Counted from the first letter of the stretch, positions 1 to 8,204 are shown. The stretch is DNA of 48,993 nt from Lachnobacterium bovis DSM 14045 (GCF_900107245.1 NZ_FNPG01000022.1:10018-59010), one strand, 5' to 3'. Notes: generated by a model from the letters alone, not told the origin. Numbers and translations are program-made.

Positions 1-1
1 T

Positions 2-37
2 GTTTTACAATAACTCAAATCTTCTAGGTACTAAAAT
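2..37 (-). CRISPR. First (leader-proximal) CRISPR repeat; rest of array lies outside the window
   Basis: A 36-nt unit that on the minus strand starts ATTTTAGTACC and ends GAGTTATTGTAAAAC. It is identified as a repeat because the tracrRNA at 2369-2461 carries its anti-repeat: both ends pair, with a bulge near the 5' end of the repeat. It resembles the S. thermophilus CRISPR1 repeat, especially in the AAGATTT...GTA..AAC half. Only one base of the adjoining spacer is inside the window, so no spacer can be read. Its place after csn2, at the distal end of a leftward cas operon, fits the leader-side end of a type II-A array. Confidence 0.85.
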
Positions 38-136
38 ATCAAATCACACTCCTCCTACATATGTATTATTGATATTTTAGATGTTTTTACAATAACTCAT
101 AGCTATTATAACATATTTTTTCATATAAATGAATTC
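38..136 (-). promoter_or_regulatory. CRISPR leader with candidate pre-crRNA promoter
   Basis: AT-rich gap between csn2 and the first repeat. On the minus strand a TATAAT box lies at 105-110 with no good -35; the start point would be near 98. The leader end next to the repeat reads GATTTGAT, close to the ATTTGAG leader-anchoring sequence of streptococcal type II-A arrays that guides spacer insertion. From about 99 down to 83 the minus strand carries GAGTTATTGTAAAAAC, almost the 3' half of the repeat. It is 45 nt from the first repeat, too far for a normal ~30-nt spacer, so it is a half-repeat inside the leader rather than an extra array unit. Confidence 0.6.
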
Positions 137-1126
137 TTAATTATTAAGATAGTTTATTTCTATTTGATTGATTTTAGCAGGTTTTACATTCATTCCTAGA
201 GATTCATTTACCATTTTTAATATTACATCTGATTTAACACTACATAAACAATCCTTTTTTCCAAATTTGTGAATGCACATTTTAATGTATCGTTTTATTT
301 CATCCATTTTTTCATTTTCTATATAAATTGGATAGTGTTTTTTTATAAAATTCTCTAGTCTTTCAATAGATGGCACTGAGAATATTTCGTCATTTATAAC
401 ATTTATTCCTTCTAAATAATCACCTTCAACAACCCCATAACCTTCTATACTTATAAAAAACAATGCATACATGTCCATTTTTTTAGATTCATTTTTCACC
501 TTTTTCAACACTTTTTCATATTCTTTTTCATCAAGCAAATGATCTATATTATTGAAAATTAACAATCTCTGTTTTGGATCATATACATTAAATTCTTTTA
601 TCAAATTAATAACCATTTCAATTAATTCTAAATTTGAGACTTCGTAAATACTATTTCCATTAAGCAAATCAATAGAACAATCACTTAACATTTTAAAAAC
701 ATCAACAATCTCATAATCCAACTCTAGTTTACCAATTCTTTCATTCAATATAGAATTCATATTATTAACAATACTGTCTATTATATTATCTATCTCTAAT
801 ATATCTTGTTGGAAGTCGAATTCCTGACATTTTAATTGCAAATATTTTAAAAGTAGACTTGTTTTAGTAATTTTAATTTCATTTATTAAATCTATTCTTG
901 TAGAAAAGGAATGTACCGAAAAATATTGCCTTCCTACTTTTTCTCCATTTATACTAATATTTTCAATCATGTTTCTTTCATAATCCGAATACTTTGAAGA
1001 GGAAAAGTATTTTTCTATGGAATTTTTTATAAAATCTTTTTTTCTAATATTATGACCACATATTTGCGTAATATTTCTAACATCAATTTCATAATCTTCT
1101 ATTTTATTTTTAATTATAAATTTCAT
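137..1126 (-). CDS. csn2: Type II-A CRISPR adaptation protein Csn2 (long, St-type form)
   Basis: Csn2 proteins form DNA-end-binding rings and work with Cas1, Cas2 and Cas9 in spacer acquisition. At 329 aa this one matches the long Csn2 subfamily known from S. thermophilus CRISPR1-type loci rather than the ~220-aa S. pyogenes form. The assignment rests mainly on position: last gene of cas9-cas1-cas2-csn2 and next to the leader. The sequence is Ile/Asn/Lys-rich with an alpha-helical middle and an extended C-terminal part (RYIKMCIHKFGKKD). The start ATG overlaps the cas2 stop (ATGA), so the two are translationally coupled. No catalytic motif is expected or seen. Confidence 0.82.
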   Translation of the reverse strand: MKFIIKNKIEDYEIDVRNITQICGHNIRKKDFIKNSIEKYFSSSKYSDYERNMIENISINGEKVGRQYFSVHSFSTRIDLINEIKITKTSLLLKYLQLKCQEFDFQQDILEIDNIIDSIVNNMNSILNERIGKLELDYEIVDVFKMLSDCSIDLLNGNSIYEVSNLELIEMVINLIKEFNVYDPKQRLLIFNNIDHLLDEKEYEKVLKKVKNESKKMDMYALFFISIEGYGVVEGDYLEGINVINDEIFSVPSIERLENFIKKHYPIYIENEKMDEIKRYIKMCIHKFGKKDCLCSVKSDVILKMVNESLGMNVKPAKINQIEINYLNN

Positions 1127-1446
1127 ATTATAATCATCCTCTCTATTCCATAAGCACTCTCTTTTTCAGTCTTCGTTCCAACTATTATTTTCATATCCTC
1201 ATATTGTTTTTCTGTAATACTTATCAAACGTACATTCCCCTTTGGCGGTGCAAATTTCCTAACCCTATTCTCCAATCCTTTTGCAAATTCTCTATTTGGA
1301 CACGTTCTCACATAAACTGAATATTGCATCATAACAAAACCTTCTTTAATCAGATTCTTTCTAAAATCTCTATATGCCTTTTTTTCACTTGCTTGATCCA
1401 CTGGTAAATCAAACATACACAACATTCTCATTACTTTATACCTCAT
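1123..1446 (-). CDS. cas2: CRISPR-associated endoribonuclease-fold protein Cas2
   Basis: A 107-aa protein opening with RYKVMRMLCMFDLP, the first beta strand and conserved Asp (D13) of Cas2, followed by a KKAYRDFRKNLIKEGF helix and QYSVYVR strand typical of type II-A Cas2. Cas2 dimers bridge two Cas1 dimers in the spacer-integration complex; nuclease activity is not needed for that. The start overlaps the end of cas1 by 11 bp, and the stop overlaps the csn2 start. A start at codon 6 is possible, but the full form aligns with S. pyogenes Cas2 (SYRYMRMILMFDMP). Confidence 0.95.
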   Translation of the reverse strand: MRYKVMRMLCMFDLPVDQASEKKAYRDFRKNLIKEGFVMMQYSVYVRTCPNREFAKGLENRVRKFAPPKGNVRLISITEKQYEDMKIIVGTKTEKESAYGIERMIII

Positions 1447-2347
1447 TTTCTTCTCCTATATAATTATTTACTTCTGGAAATATAATTTTACTTCTTTTTC
1501 CTGCGATAAATGCAGCAGTATCTGAAACATAATCTTCTAGCATATTACATAAATACATTTTTTTATTCTTATATAGTATTTTATGGTTTAATAAATTAAC
1601 TAAATCTGCCCTATGATGAGCTTTAAAAAATTGTTCATTTTTCAATAACTTATACGCAAACAAATCAACTATAGGTCTAACTGGCTCCATAATATCATCA
1701 ACCAAATTGAATCTATTATACTCATTCTTATGATGTATTCCTAATTGACTATTTAATCCATATCCTACACAAAGTCTAGCAATATATGAACGAATTATAG
1801 TATAGCCATAATCCAATCCTGAATTAAGCAAAATTTCATCATTTCCTCTAGAAAAAGACTCTCCCATCATCTCGTTAAAATATATTTTTGCTCCATGTGC
1901 TTCTCTATTTGTAATATCTCCATCGACTACCTCTACTTTAAAAGCTCTAATCGAATTTATCACATCTTGTGAAAATTCATACTTCTCTAAAAATTGAGCC
2001 TGATTCTCTAGTTTACTTTGTACTATATCTTTCCATAACTTATCATAAAATTCCTTGTTCCGCTGAATTTGAAATCCTATAAATTTTGAAATTCTACTAT
2101 GATTGTCATATGATGAATAATATCCTATTGGTAAATGCTCTTGATTACAAATGATGAGTCCTACGTTATTTTGAGCTAATAAGCACAAAGTTCTACCTGT
2201 AATAGTTGTTTGAATATTATCAACAACAATCATATTTACATCATTAATCGGAATCCAACTTTCCCTTTCTCCATTGTCAATAACTATGTTATCTAATTTA
2301 ATCTTCATGTTTACTTTATTTTCAATAAATACTACTCTAAATCCCAT
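1436..2347 (-). CDS. cas1: CRISPR integrase Cas1 (type II-A)
   Basis: A 303-aa Cas1, the integrase that joins new spacers to the leader-repeat junction. The start MGFRVVFIEN is chosen for two reasons. It is preceded by AGGGGG eight bases upstream, and numbering from it puts the metal ligands at E149 (TNREAHGAK), H205 (LGIHHKNEYNRF) and E221 (DIMEPVRP), nearly the same numbers as in S. pyogenes Cas1. An upstream in-frame ATG at 2383 would run the gene through the tracrRNA terminator and is rejected. The gene lies directly downstream of tracrRNA in the same direction, so its expression needs read-through of that terminator or a promoter not seen. Confidence 0.96.
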   Translation of the reverse strand: MGFRVVFIENKVNMKIKLDNIVIDNGERESWIPINDVNMIVVDNIQTTITGRTLCLLAQNNVGLIICNQEHLPIGYYSSYDNHSRISKFIGFQIQRNKEFYDKLWKDIVQSKLENQAQFLEKYEFSQDVINSIRAFKVEVVDGDITNREAHGAKIYFNEMMGESFSRGNDEILLNSGLDYGYTIIRSYIARLCVGYGLNSQLGIHHKNEYNRFNLVDDIMEPVRPIVDLFAYKLLKNEQFFKAHHRADLVNLLNHKILYKNKKMYLCNMLEDYVSDTAAFIAGKRSKIIFPEVNNYIGEENEV

Positions 2348-2368
2348 CTTTTTCCCCCTTGTATATAC

Positions 2369-2394
2369 AAAAAAGGACATCATAAGATGTCCTT
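2369..2394 (-). terminator. Rho-independent terminator of tracrRNA
   Basis: A 9-bp stem (AAGGACATC / GATGTCCTT) with a TTAT loop, followed on the minus strand by a run of T. It ends the tracrRNA and stands 22 bp before the cas1 start, so it also limits transcription entering cas1-cas2-csn2. Confidence 0.93.
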
Positions 2395-2461
2395 TAGTTC
2401 GGCATAAAGCCTTGTTTTAGTAGATCTAAAAGATTTGAGTTATTGTAAAAAATCTACCTAC
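2369..2461 (-). ncRNA. tracrRNA: tracrRNA for the type II-A system
   Basis: About 93 nt between cas9 and cas1. In RNA order it shows a short 5' leader, an anti-repeat (from UUUUUUACAAUAACUC through UACUAAAAC) that pairs with both ends of the CRISPR repeat around a bulge, the nexus hairpin GGC-UUUAU-GCC followed by GAA, and a terminator hairpin AAGGACAUC-UUAU-GAUGUCCUU with a U6 tail. The order AAGGCUU.AUGCCGAA plus terminator closely copies S. thermophilus CRISPR1 tracrRNA, including its place between cas9 and cas1. The start is inferred from the promoter at 2468-2495. GUAGAU near the 5' end can pair with AUCUAC in the anti-repeat, giving an alternative internal fold. Confidence 0.93.
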
Positions 2462-2467
2462 AATATA

Positions 2468-2495
2468 ATTGTACCCTAACAAACTTAATTGTCAA
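2468..2495 (-). promoter_or_regulatory. tracrRNA promoter, overlapping the end of cas9
   Basis: TTGACA (2490-2495), a 16-bp spacer and TACAAT (2468-2473) on the minus strand. The -35 box lies inside the last codons of cas9. The block from GTTAG through TACAATTATATTGT (2460-2480) recurs at the cas9 promoter with 19 of 21 bases the same. Confidence 0.85.
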
Positions 2496-5400
2496 GTGTT
2501 TTTCTGAACTTTTCTTTTTTCACAAGATATTTATTACCTAAAATATCAGTTACTATTTTTTCAATTTTAGTCGTACTCTTTTTCGAAAGCGTTGGTCTTC
2601 TTCTAGGTTTATATTCTTTTGCATTTATTGGATATACTTCAATTCTATTTAACTCTGTACTTGACACAGACAAAAATCTTTCTTCAAACTCTTTTCCTTT
2701 TAACTCATATCGGATAATATCATTTTTATACAAAGAAAAGCAAAATTCATAGCCCCTTTCCTTCAAATCTATAAATGAATCACCTTCTTGCAAAATTCCA
2801 TTTTTAATCAATAGCTCATTGTATGCCTCCATATTCAAAGAATACTTTCCTTTTTCACATTTTATATCAGAATATTTTAATCCAACTATTGTATATCCCT
2901 GTTCTGAACTATAATATACGTCTGATCTATATGGTTTAAGGCTCTCTAAAAATACTTTTTTACTTCCTTTTTCATGTCCATATTTGTGTGATATATCAAT
3001 ACAACTTCCTACAGTTCCATCCAAATACTTCAAAGTAGTTATTCTTGGTCCATTATGCTTCTTAGAATACTTTCTTACATAATCACCAGTTTCTTTTTCA
3101 TATTGGACAAAAGGATTATCCGCATCTGAATATTGTTTTCTTATTTTCATAAGAACATCAAATGTCTTAATATCATTTCGTTTTACTAATAAAGAATCTT
3201 CTTTACCACTTTCAATTAGTTTATTAAATTTATCTAATCCATCTTTCTCGAATAGATTTAATTTATTAATTTTATATTTTTTTCCATCAATTTCTCTTGA
3301 TCCTCTAATAGTTTGATTACATAGTGCTCTGTTTACTTTTTTATCTACTCTATGCCAATATTTCACTTTTTTCTCAGCTTCTTCTATGTTCTCCTTCCAA
3401 CGATGAATTTTATTAGCATACATTAAGGCATCAACATCCTTATCAGTAGTTTTTTCGGTAAATTTATTGAACTTTTCTTGGTCTATAATTTCTCCTGTTT
3501 CAAAATCAAGCATATCATCAAAATAATGCATATATGCGTTATATCCCATTTGTGAATAGGCTATAAGCATTGCATCTACTGCATGATGCGAAAATGACTC
3601 GTCTCTATCTTTATCAATTACTAATTTTTTATGCATATCATGTGTAAAGCTACCTCTTACAACTTTAACCTTAGTTTCTGTACCTTTTGCTTTAAAAAAA
3701 GTCTGCAATGTATTTAAAACTATCTTAGATGCATATCTAGTATCATTAATATTTCTATTAATAAATCCCTTCAACACCTCTATTTTAGTTATATCTTCTA
3801 AAAACAGTAAATTTCTCTTTTTATTATTATTGTCTTTATATATATCAATCACTCTAGCTTTAAAGTTTTCAAAATTTGCTTCTCTATCAAGATTTCTTAA
3901 ATAAAAATATGGTGTTCTATTTCCTTTGTTTTGATTTTCTGATGCGTAAACTAAAACCTTATTATTTCGACTGTCATCAAATGAAATCGATTTAGGTATA
4001 ACATGGTCTACTTCAAATCGATCCGGATTTTCAAGTAAATCATTAGGATTAATTGGTTTTCCGGAATAAATACATACTCCACCTTGTTCATTCCATAGTT
4101 TTAGCTTTAAAGGTAACTTTTTCTTAGCAATAATTGTCCCCTTCTCTTTTTTGATTCCATATTCTTCTTTGAGTTTTTTTATTATATTATCTAGTTCTTT
4201 TTCCCTCTTCTTTTGAAACTCTTTAATCCTATTCTTTTGGTCATCAGAATTTTTATCTCTAGGCATCTCAATTACAACCTGTTCAGGCATTCCATATTTT
4301 TTTATAACAGCATTAATTATATCTACTGTTATATGAACTGATCTTCTTACTACAGGATTATATATTTCTTCTAACATTTCTTGTACTGGAACATATTTAC
4401 AATCCTTATACTTTTCTATATCAGTTTTCATATAACCATTTTTTGTTAACAATGTCATTTGCTCTTCCGTACCTGAATATAATTCTGGTATAAGTTCTTT
4501 CATAATATCTAAACAAAATGACTGCCATTTTGAAAATAAGCTTGAATTCTTTCTTCTAAATTCAACTAAAAATTCTATAAATTCTTCACTATGTGGCAAT
4601 AAAGCATTTTTCAGGACAAACTCTTTAATTGAATCTCTTTCAGTATTTAATGTTAAAAGTCTACCTATTTCATCTAATTGATCTTCACTATAGTCTTCAA
4701 TATTGTGACCTTTTTCTTCTAAGCTTTTTTTTAGTTTACGATATACTTCCATAGTATGAAAAATAGGTTTCATTTTTTTATCAACACGATATCCTGTAAC
4801 ATCTTGAAACTCTTTACCAGTCACTCTTTTTATAATTTTGGGCATACTAACAGAATTGCTGTTTTTTATAATTTCAACAATTTGTCTTTTTTCTTCTTCG
4901 TTTAGTTTTTCTCCATCAACTTTTATATTCGTTAAATCGTTTAATACATTAAAAAGCTGAGCAGTATATGATGCACCTGCTGCCCTTTGCTTCTTTTCTC
5001 TTCCGTTTTTTCCATTATATATACTACATGTTCCAATTAATTTTTCAAAAATATTATCTTCATTTATATAATTACCATTTTCATCTAACTTAGTAGTAAA
5101 TCTACCGTAATCAGTTCTTGATAATTCATTACCTGGACCCACATAATATTCTCGTTTTCTTTTAAAAATTTCTAGATACTGTTCTATAAAATCATCATCT
5201 AAAAAAGAATGATACTGTTTCTGTGTCTCTAATATTTTTTTAATCTCTTTAACATATGATTTTACTGTAAAAACATTGCTTAAAGAAATTTTTGTTTCTC
5301 CATCACTAACCTCTGTCTGTCCTCTATACTTACCGTATTTGTTAAGCCTTTCTAATTGGATTTCACAAGGATACTTTCTCTTTAACTCTTCTTGGTTTTT

Positions 5401-5808
5401 CTGTATACCTTTTGCATATTCCGAAGCATTACTTTTACTATCATCCTCCGCTTCATCTAAATATGCTATTCCTCTATGTTTAAGCATATTTTGTAAAACA
5501 AAAAACAATTCATCTTGAGTTAATTTTTTTGATAATCCTTGATTTCTAAGCCATAATTGTGTATTACATTTTTCTATTGGCTTTTTTAAATCATAGTTTG
5601 TACACAATTTTTCAAAATCATCTATTCTTGTTCTTTGTCTTCGATGTAAACGTCTTAATTGTCTAAACGATCTTCTCTCTTGGTTTGCTGAAGCCTCTGC
5701 AGCCTCAAACAAATTAGAACCCGCCTCAACTATTTGTTCATTTTCACAATTAACTACTGCCCATCCACATGATGAAATTCCGATATCTAGTGCTAATGTA
5801 TATTTCAT
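2485..5808 (-). CDS. cas9: Cas9, compact type II-A RNA-guided DNA endonuclease (St1Cas9-like)
   Basis: An 1107-aa Cas9. RuvC-I: LALDIGISS with D8. Arg-rich bridge helix at about 44-63 (RRSFRQLRRLHRRQRTR). Alpha-helical REC lobe. RuvC-II: VVIEMPRDKN with E514. HNH: FEVDHVIPKSISFDDS with D601, H602 and N625. RuvC-III: HHAVDA with H741, H742 and D745. The PAM-interacting part follows (KKHNGPRITTLKYLD, YGHEKGSKKVFLESLKPYRSDVYY). All nuclease residues are present, so the enzyme looks active. Length and sequence blocks (LKHRGIAYLD, PGNELSRTDYGRF, SYTAQLFNVLNDL) follow S. thermophilus CRISPR1 Cas9 (1121 aa) along its length. The start has a GGGGAAG site. The PAM cannot be read from sequence. Confidence 0.98.
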   Translation of the reverse strand: MKYTLALDIGISSCGWAVVNCENEQIVEAGSNLFEAAEASANQERRSFRQLRRLHRRQRTRIDDFEKLCTNYDLKKPIEKCNTQLWLRNQGLSKKLTQDELFFVLQNMLKHRGIAYLDEAEDDSKSNASEYAKGIQKNQEELKRKYPCEIQLERLNKYGKYRGQTEVSDGETKISLSNVFTVKSYVKEIKKILETQKQYHSFLDDDFIEQYLEIFKRKREYYVGPGNELSRTDYGRFTTKLDENGNYINEDNIFEKLIGTCSIYNGKNGREKKQRAAGASYTAQLFNVLNDLTNIKVDGEKLNEEEKRQIVEIIKNSNSVSMPKIIKRVTGKEFQDVTGYRVDKKMKPIFHTMEVYRKLKKSLEEKGHNIEDYSEDQLDEIGRLLTLNTERDSIKEFVLKNALLPHSEEFIEFLVEFRRKNSSLFSKWQSFCLDIMKELIPELYSGTEEQMTLLTKNGYMKTDIEKYKDCKYVPVQEMLEEIYNPVVRRSVHITVDIINAVIKKYGMPEQVVIEMPRDKNSDDQKNRIKEFQKKREKELDNIIKKLKEEYGIKKEKGTIIAKKKLPLKLKLWNEQGGVCIYSGKPINPNDLLENPDRFEVDHVIPKSISFDDSRNNKVLVYASENQNKGNRTPYFYLRNLDREANFENFKARVIDIYKDNNNKKRNLLFLEDITKIEVLKGFINRNINDTRYASKIVLNTLQTFFKAKGTETKVKVVRGSFTHDMHKKLVIDKDRDESFSHHAVDAMLIAYSQMGYNAYMHYFDDMLDFETGEIIDQEKFNKFTEKTTDKDVDALMYANKIHRWKENIEEAEKKVKYWHRVDKKVNRALCNQTIRGSREIDGKKYKINKLNLFEKDGLDKFNKLIESGKEDSLLVKRNDIKTFDVLMKIRKQYSDADNPFVQYEKETGDYVRKYSKKHNGPRITTLKYLDGTVGSCIDISHKYGHEKGSKKVFLESLKPYRSDVYYSSEQGYTIVGLKYSDIKCEKGKYSLNMEAYNELLIKNGILQEGDSFIDLKERGYEFCFSLYKNDIIRYELKGKEFEERFLSVSSTELNRIEVYPINAKEYKPRRRPTLSKKSTTKIEKIVTDILGNKYLVKKEKFRKTLDN

Positions 5809-5846
5809 TTGCTTCTTCCCCTTTTCGTTGTATTATTCACAATATA

Positions 5847-5875
5847 ATTGTATACTAACCATTTACTTGATTCAA
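5847..5875 (-). promoter_or_regulatory. cas9 promoter
   Basis: TTGAAT (5870-5875), a 17-bp spacer and TACAAT (5847-5852) on the minus strand, about 40 bp before the cas9 start. The segment 5839-5859 is almost the same as 2460-2480 at the tracrRNA promoter and contains the inverted repeat ACAAT-TAT-ATTGT over the start-point region. Confidence 0.78.
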
Positions 5876-5972
5876 CTTTGTATTTTCTATTTTTTCTCTT
5901 TTAACTTTTTTCCATAATACAAGAATTACTCTCTTAACATTATCATTTTATTTATTCTTCTAAATAGATTTA

Positions 5973-6440
5973 CTATTCTCTAACCTTCTTCTTCATCCAA
6001 ATATGTGGACATCCTTCATCATCTTCGACTTCTCCATAGGCACTGAATCCATTTGACTCGTAGAATTTTCTTGCTGCACATTGAGAATGAAGTTTTATTG
6101 TTGTTCCACCTTTTTCAGCCACATATTTAGATACTTCGGCAAGCATTTTAGAACCTAAATGCTCCTTGCGATATTCTTTTAATACTGCAAGCCTTCCCAG
6201 TATAAATTCATTTTCTTCCTTATGCTCATTAGAGCGAGATTTATCTTTTTCTTTTTTCACATCGTCTTCTTGAAAAATTCTACAAGTTGCGACAGGCACA
6301 TCGCCTTTCATCATCACAAGGTGAACTGCCGAATCATCCACTCTATCGAATTCATTTACAAATCCTTGCTCTTCTTGAAATACTTTTTTTCTAATATAAA
6401 CTGCATCTTCATGCAAACCTGTATAAATATTAATTTCCAT
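5973..6440 (-). CDS. GNAT-family N-acetyltransferase (ElaA/YjcF-like)
   Basis: A 155-aa single-domain acyl-CoA N-acyltransferase. The N-terminal IRKKVFQEEQGFVNEFDRVD is typical of the ElaA/YjcF subgroup. FILGRLAVLKEYRKEHLGSKML is the beta-4/acetyl-CoA-binding loop region (motif A, R..HLGS in place of the classical Q/RxxGxG/A). AARKFYESNGFSAYGE is motif B, with the usual Tyr. The substrate is unknown. It is preceded by AAAAGGAAC and stands alone between cas9 and the GH32 gene. No clear terminator lies between it and the cas9 promoter; nothing in it suggests a CRISPR role. Confidence 0.85.
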   Translation of the reverse strand: MEINIYTGLHEDAVYIRKKVFQEEQGFVNEFDRVDDSAVHLVMMKGDVPVATCRIFQEDDVKKEKDKSRSNEHKEENEFILGRLAVLKEYRKEHLGSKMLAEVSKYVAEKGGTTIKLHSQCAARKFYESNGFSAYGEVEDDEGCPHIWMKKKVRE

Positions 6441-6515
6441 TTACGTTCCTTTTCTATTTATTGTTACTTTATTTTCTATTACGTATATTGAATAGTTATT
6501 TTCTTGTTCTTACCA

Positions 6516-6563
6516 AAAAAAATTCTCTTAGATAATATTTATTCTAACATAATCTAAGAGAAT
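6516..6563 (-). terminator. Terminator of the sugar-uptake operon
   Basis: A 12-bp perfect stem (ATTCTCTTAGAT at 6522-6533 with ATCTAAGAGAAT at 6552-6563), an 18-nt loop and a T7 run on the minus strand. It lies downstream of the GH32 gene, the last gene of the leftward operon. Confidence 0.85.
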
Positions 6564-6689
6564 ATAAATACTTATATATTAAGTTTTCGAAGGTTTATAA
6601 CTTTATTCTTTAAAACTATTTGTTGAAATTATCCATGCAATCATATAACTTTTTTATAACATATATCCGGCAAAGTTATTTGAATCATA

Positions 6690-8204
6690 TTAGAATTGCA
6701 CGGATTCACTCTCCAAGTGTTTAAAATCATATTTTTCAACTGTCAATGCAACATCTGCATCCGAAGTAAAGTAGATATTATCTGCTTCTTGTTCTGTATA
6801 AAAACTCATAGACATAACTTTTTTACCATCATTTATGAACAATTCAGCGCTATATTTGTCTAATATCAATCTCAATTTTAGCTCTTCTGCATCATTTTCA
6901 AGAGAGCAACTTCTTTGATGCATAAGTGCCCTTTGTGTTCCTGAATACAGACGATCTAAAGTAAGCTGGTTTTCATTTCGTCTATATACAATAGAACAGT
7001 ATCTGCTTTTCTCCTCGTTCGCTGCAAATTTTATTTCAAATTTGGTAAATTTTTCATTATCTGAAATAGGAATTCTAAATGTTGCATCTATTATTCGTCC
7101 TGAAATTCCATCTATTTTTTCATCTTTACCATTAAGAATATAATTATCAACTTTAACTTTATTAGTTCTATAATTTTCTAGCTCTTTTATAGGACTCTGC
7201 TGTAGTTGACCATCCTTAATATGTAATTCTCTTGGCAATGTCATTTGACCATACCATTTTTGTTTAGGCATGCGGTTGGAACAACTATCCCAGTTTTGCA
7301 TCCATCCAATCATAATTCGACGTCCATCTTCTGCTAAAACAGTTTGGTGAGCGTAAAAATCCATACCATAATCGGCCACTTGAAAAACTTCATCGTGCAT
7401 TGTTTGTGTAGCTTTATCAATGTGTCCTACTGCTGCAAGCGGAACATTTCCGCATAAACCTTCAAACTGATTTGCTGTTACATCTTGTGGACTTGCCAAT
7501 AAAACATCGTACCCATCAAGTTCAAATACATCTGGGCACTCCCACATTGTTCCTAGTCGTCCATTATTTTTTATTAAAACACTTTTAAATTTCCAATCTA
7601 GAGCATTCTTACTTTCATAAACCAAAATTTGACCACTGTCTTGTTCATCTCTAGATCCCATATATGATAGGTAAGTACCTTCTTTTGTTTTTATGATTTT
7701 AGGATCTCTAAAGTCAACTTTGCTTGCTCCTTTTGGTAACTTTGTTTCATCTATTACCGGATTATTCTCGTACTTTTCATACTCAATTCCATCGCCAATT
7801 GCTACACACTGCATCTGTCTAACTTGTGGATATTTTGCTTTTTTTAATTGTTTTACTTTAACACCTGTATACATTAAAAGATGTCTGCCGTCTTCTAATT
7901 CTATTGCACTTCCTGAAAAAACCCCATCTTTATCATATGGTTTGTCTCCTGAAAGTGCTACTGGTAAATACTTCCAATGTAATAAATCTTTAGAAACTGC
8001 ATGTCCCCAATGCATTGGTCCCCAATTGGTATCATATGGATGATACTGATAAAACAAATGATACTCGCCTTTATATCTGCTGAATCCGTTTGGATCATTC
8101 ATCCAACCCACATATGGGGTTAGATGAAAATTTGGTCTTTCTTCATTTATTTCTTTGCTATATTTTTTTTCATATCTTCTGGCTTTTTCTAATTTCTTTG
8201 TCAT
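6690..8204 (-). CDS. Intracellular GH32 beta-fructofuranosidase (sucrose / fructo-oligosaccharide hydrolase)
   Basis: A 504-aa glycoside hydrolase of family 32, which releases fructose from sucrose, sucrose-6-phosphate or short fructans. The three GH32 catalytic motifs are intact: WMNDPNG with nucleophile D37, FRDP with transition-state stabiliser D167, and WECPD with acid/base E222. The C-terminal ~150 residues form the beta-sandwich module. There is no signal peptide, so it works in the cytoplasm on sugar brought in by the ABC transporter encoded just upstream. With no PTS gene here, unphosphorylated sucrose or kestose-type oligosaccharides are likelier substrates than sucrose-6-phosphate. 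An AAGGA site precedes the start. Confidence 0.95.
   Translation of the reverse strand: MTKKLEKARRYEKKYSKEINEERPNFHLTPYVGWMNDPNGFSRYKGEYHLFYQYHPYDTNWGPMHWGHAVSKDLLHWKYLPVALSGDKPYDKDGVFSGSAIELEDGRHLLMYTGVKVKQLKKAKYPQVRQMQCVAIGDGIEYEKYENNPVIDETKLPKGASKVDFRDPKIIKTKEGTYLSYMGSRDEQDSGQILVYESKNALDWKFKSVLIKNNGRLGTMWECPDVFELDGYDVLLASPQDVTANQFEGLCGNVPLAAVGHIDKATQTMHDEVFQVADYGMDFYAHQTVLAEDGRRIMIGWMQNWDSCSNRMPKQKWYGQMTLPRELHIKDGQLQQSPIKELENYRTNKVKVDNYILNGKDEKIDGISGRIIDATFRIPISDNEKFTKFEIKFAANEEKSRYCSIVYRRNENQLTLDRLYSGTQRALMHQRSCSLENDAEELKLRLILDKYSAELFINDGKKVMSMSFYTEQEADNIYFTSDADVALTVEKYDFKHLESESVQF

Noticed and set aside
78-118. Second CRISPR repeat
   Set aside because: Only the 3' half resembles the repeat, and the gap to the real repeat is 45 nt, too long for a spacer; treated as a leader element.
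2348-2383. Longer cas1 start (ATG at 2383)
   Set aside because: It would translate through the tracrRNA terminator; the start at 2347 has the ribosome site and gives catalytic residue numbers matching Cas1.
2489-2752. Plus-strand open frame inside cas9
   Set aside because: It is antisense to intact cas9 coding sequence, with no ribosome site or family resemblance.
5973-6440. Acetyltransferase as an anti-CRISPR or toxin partner of the cas locus
   Set aside because: The sequence is an ordinary ElaA/YjcF-type GNAT with no antitoxin partner; adjacency alone is not evidence.
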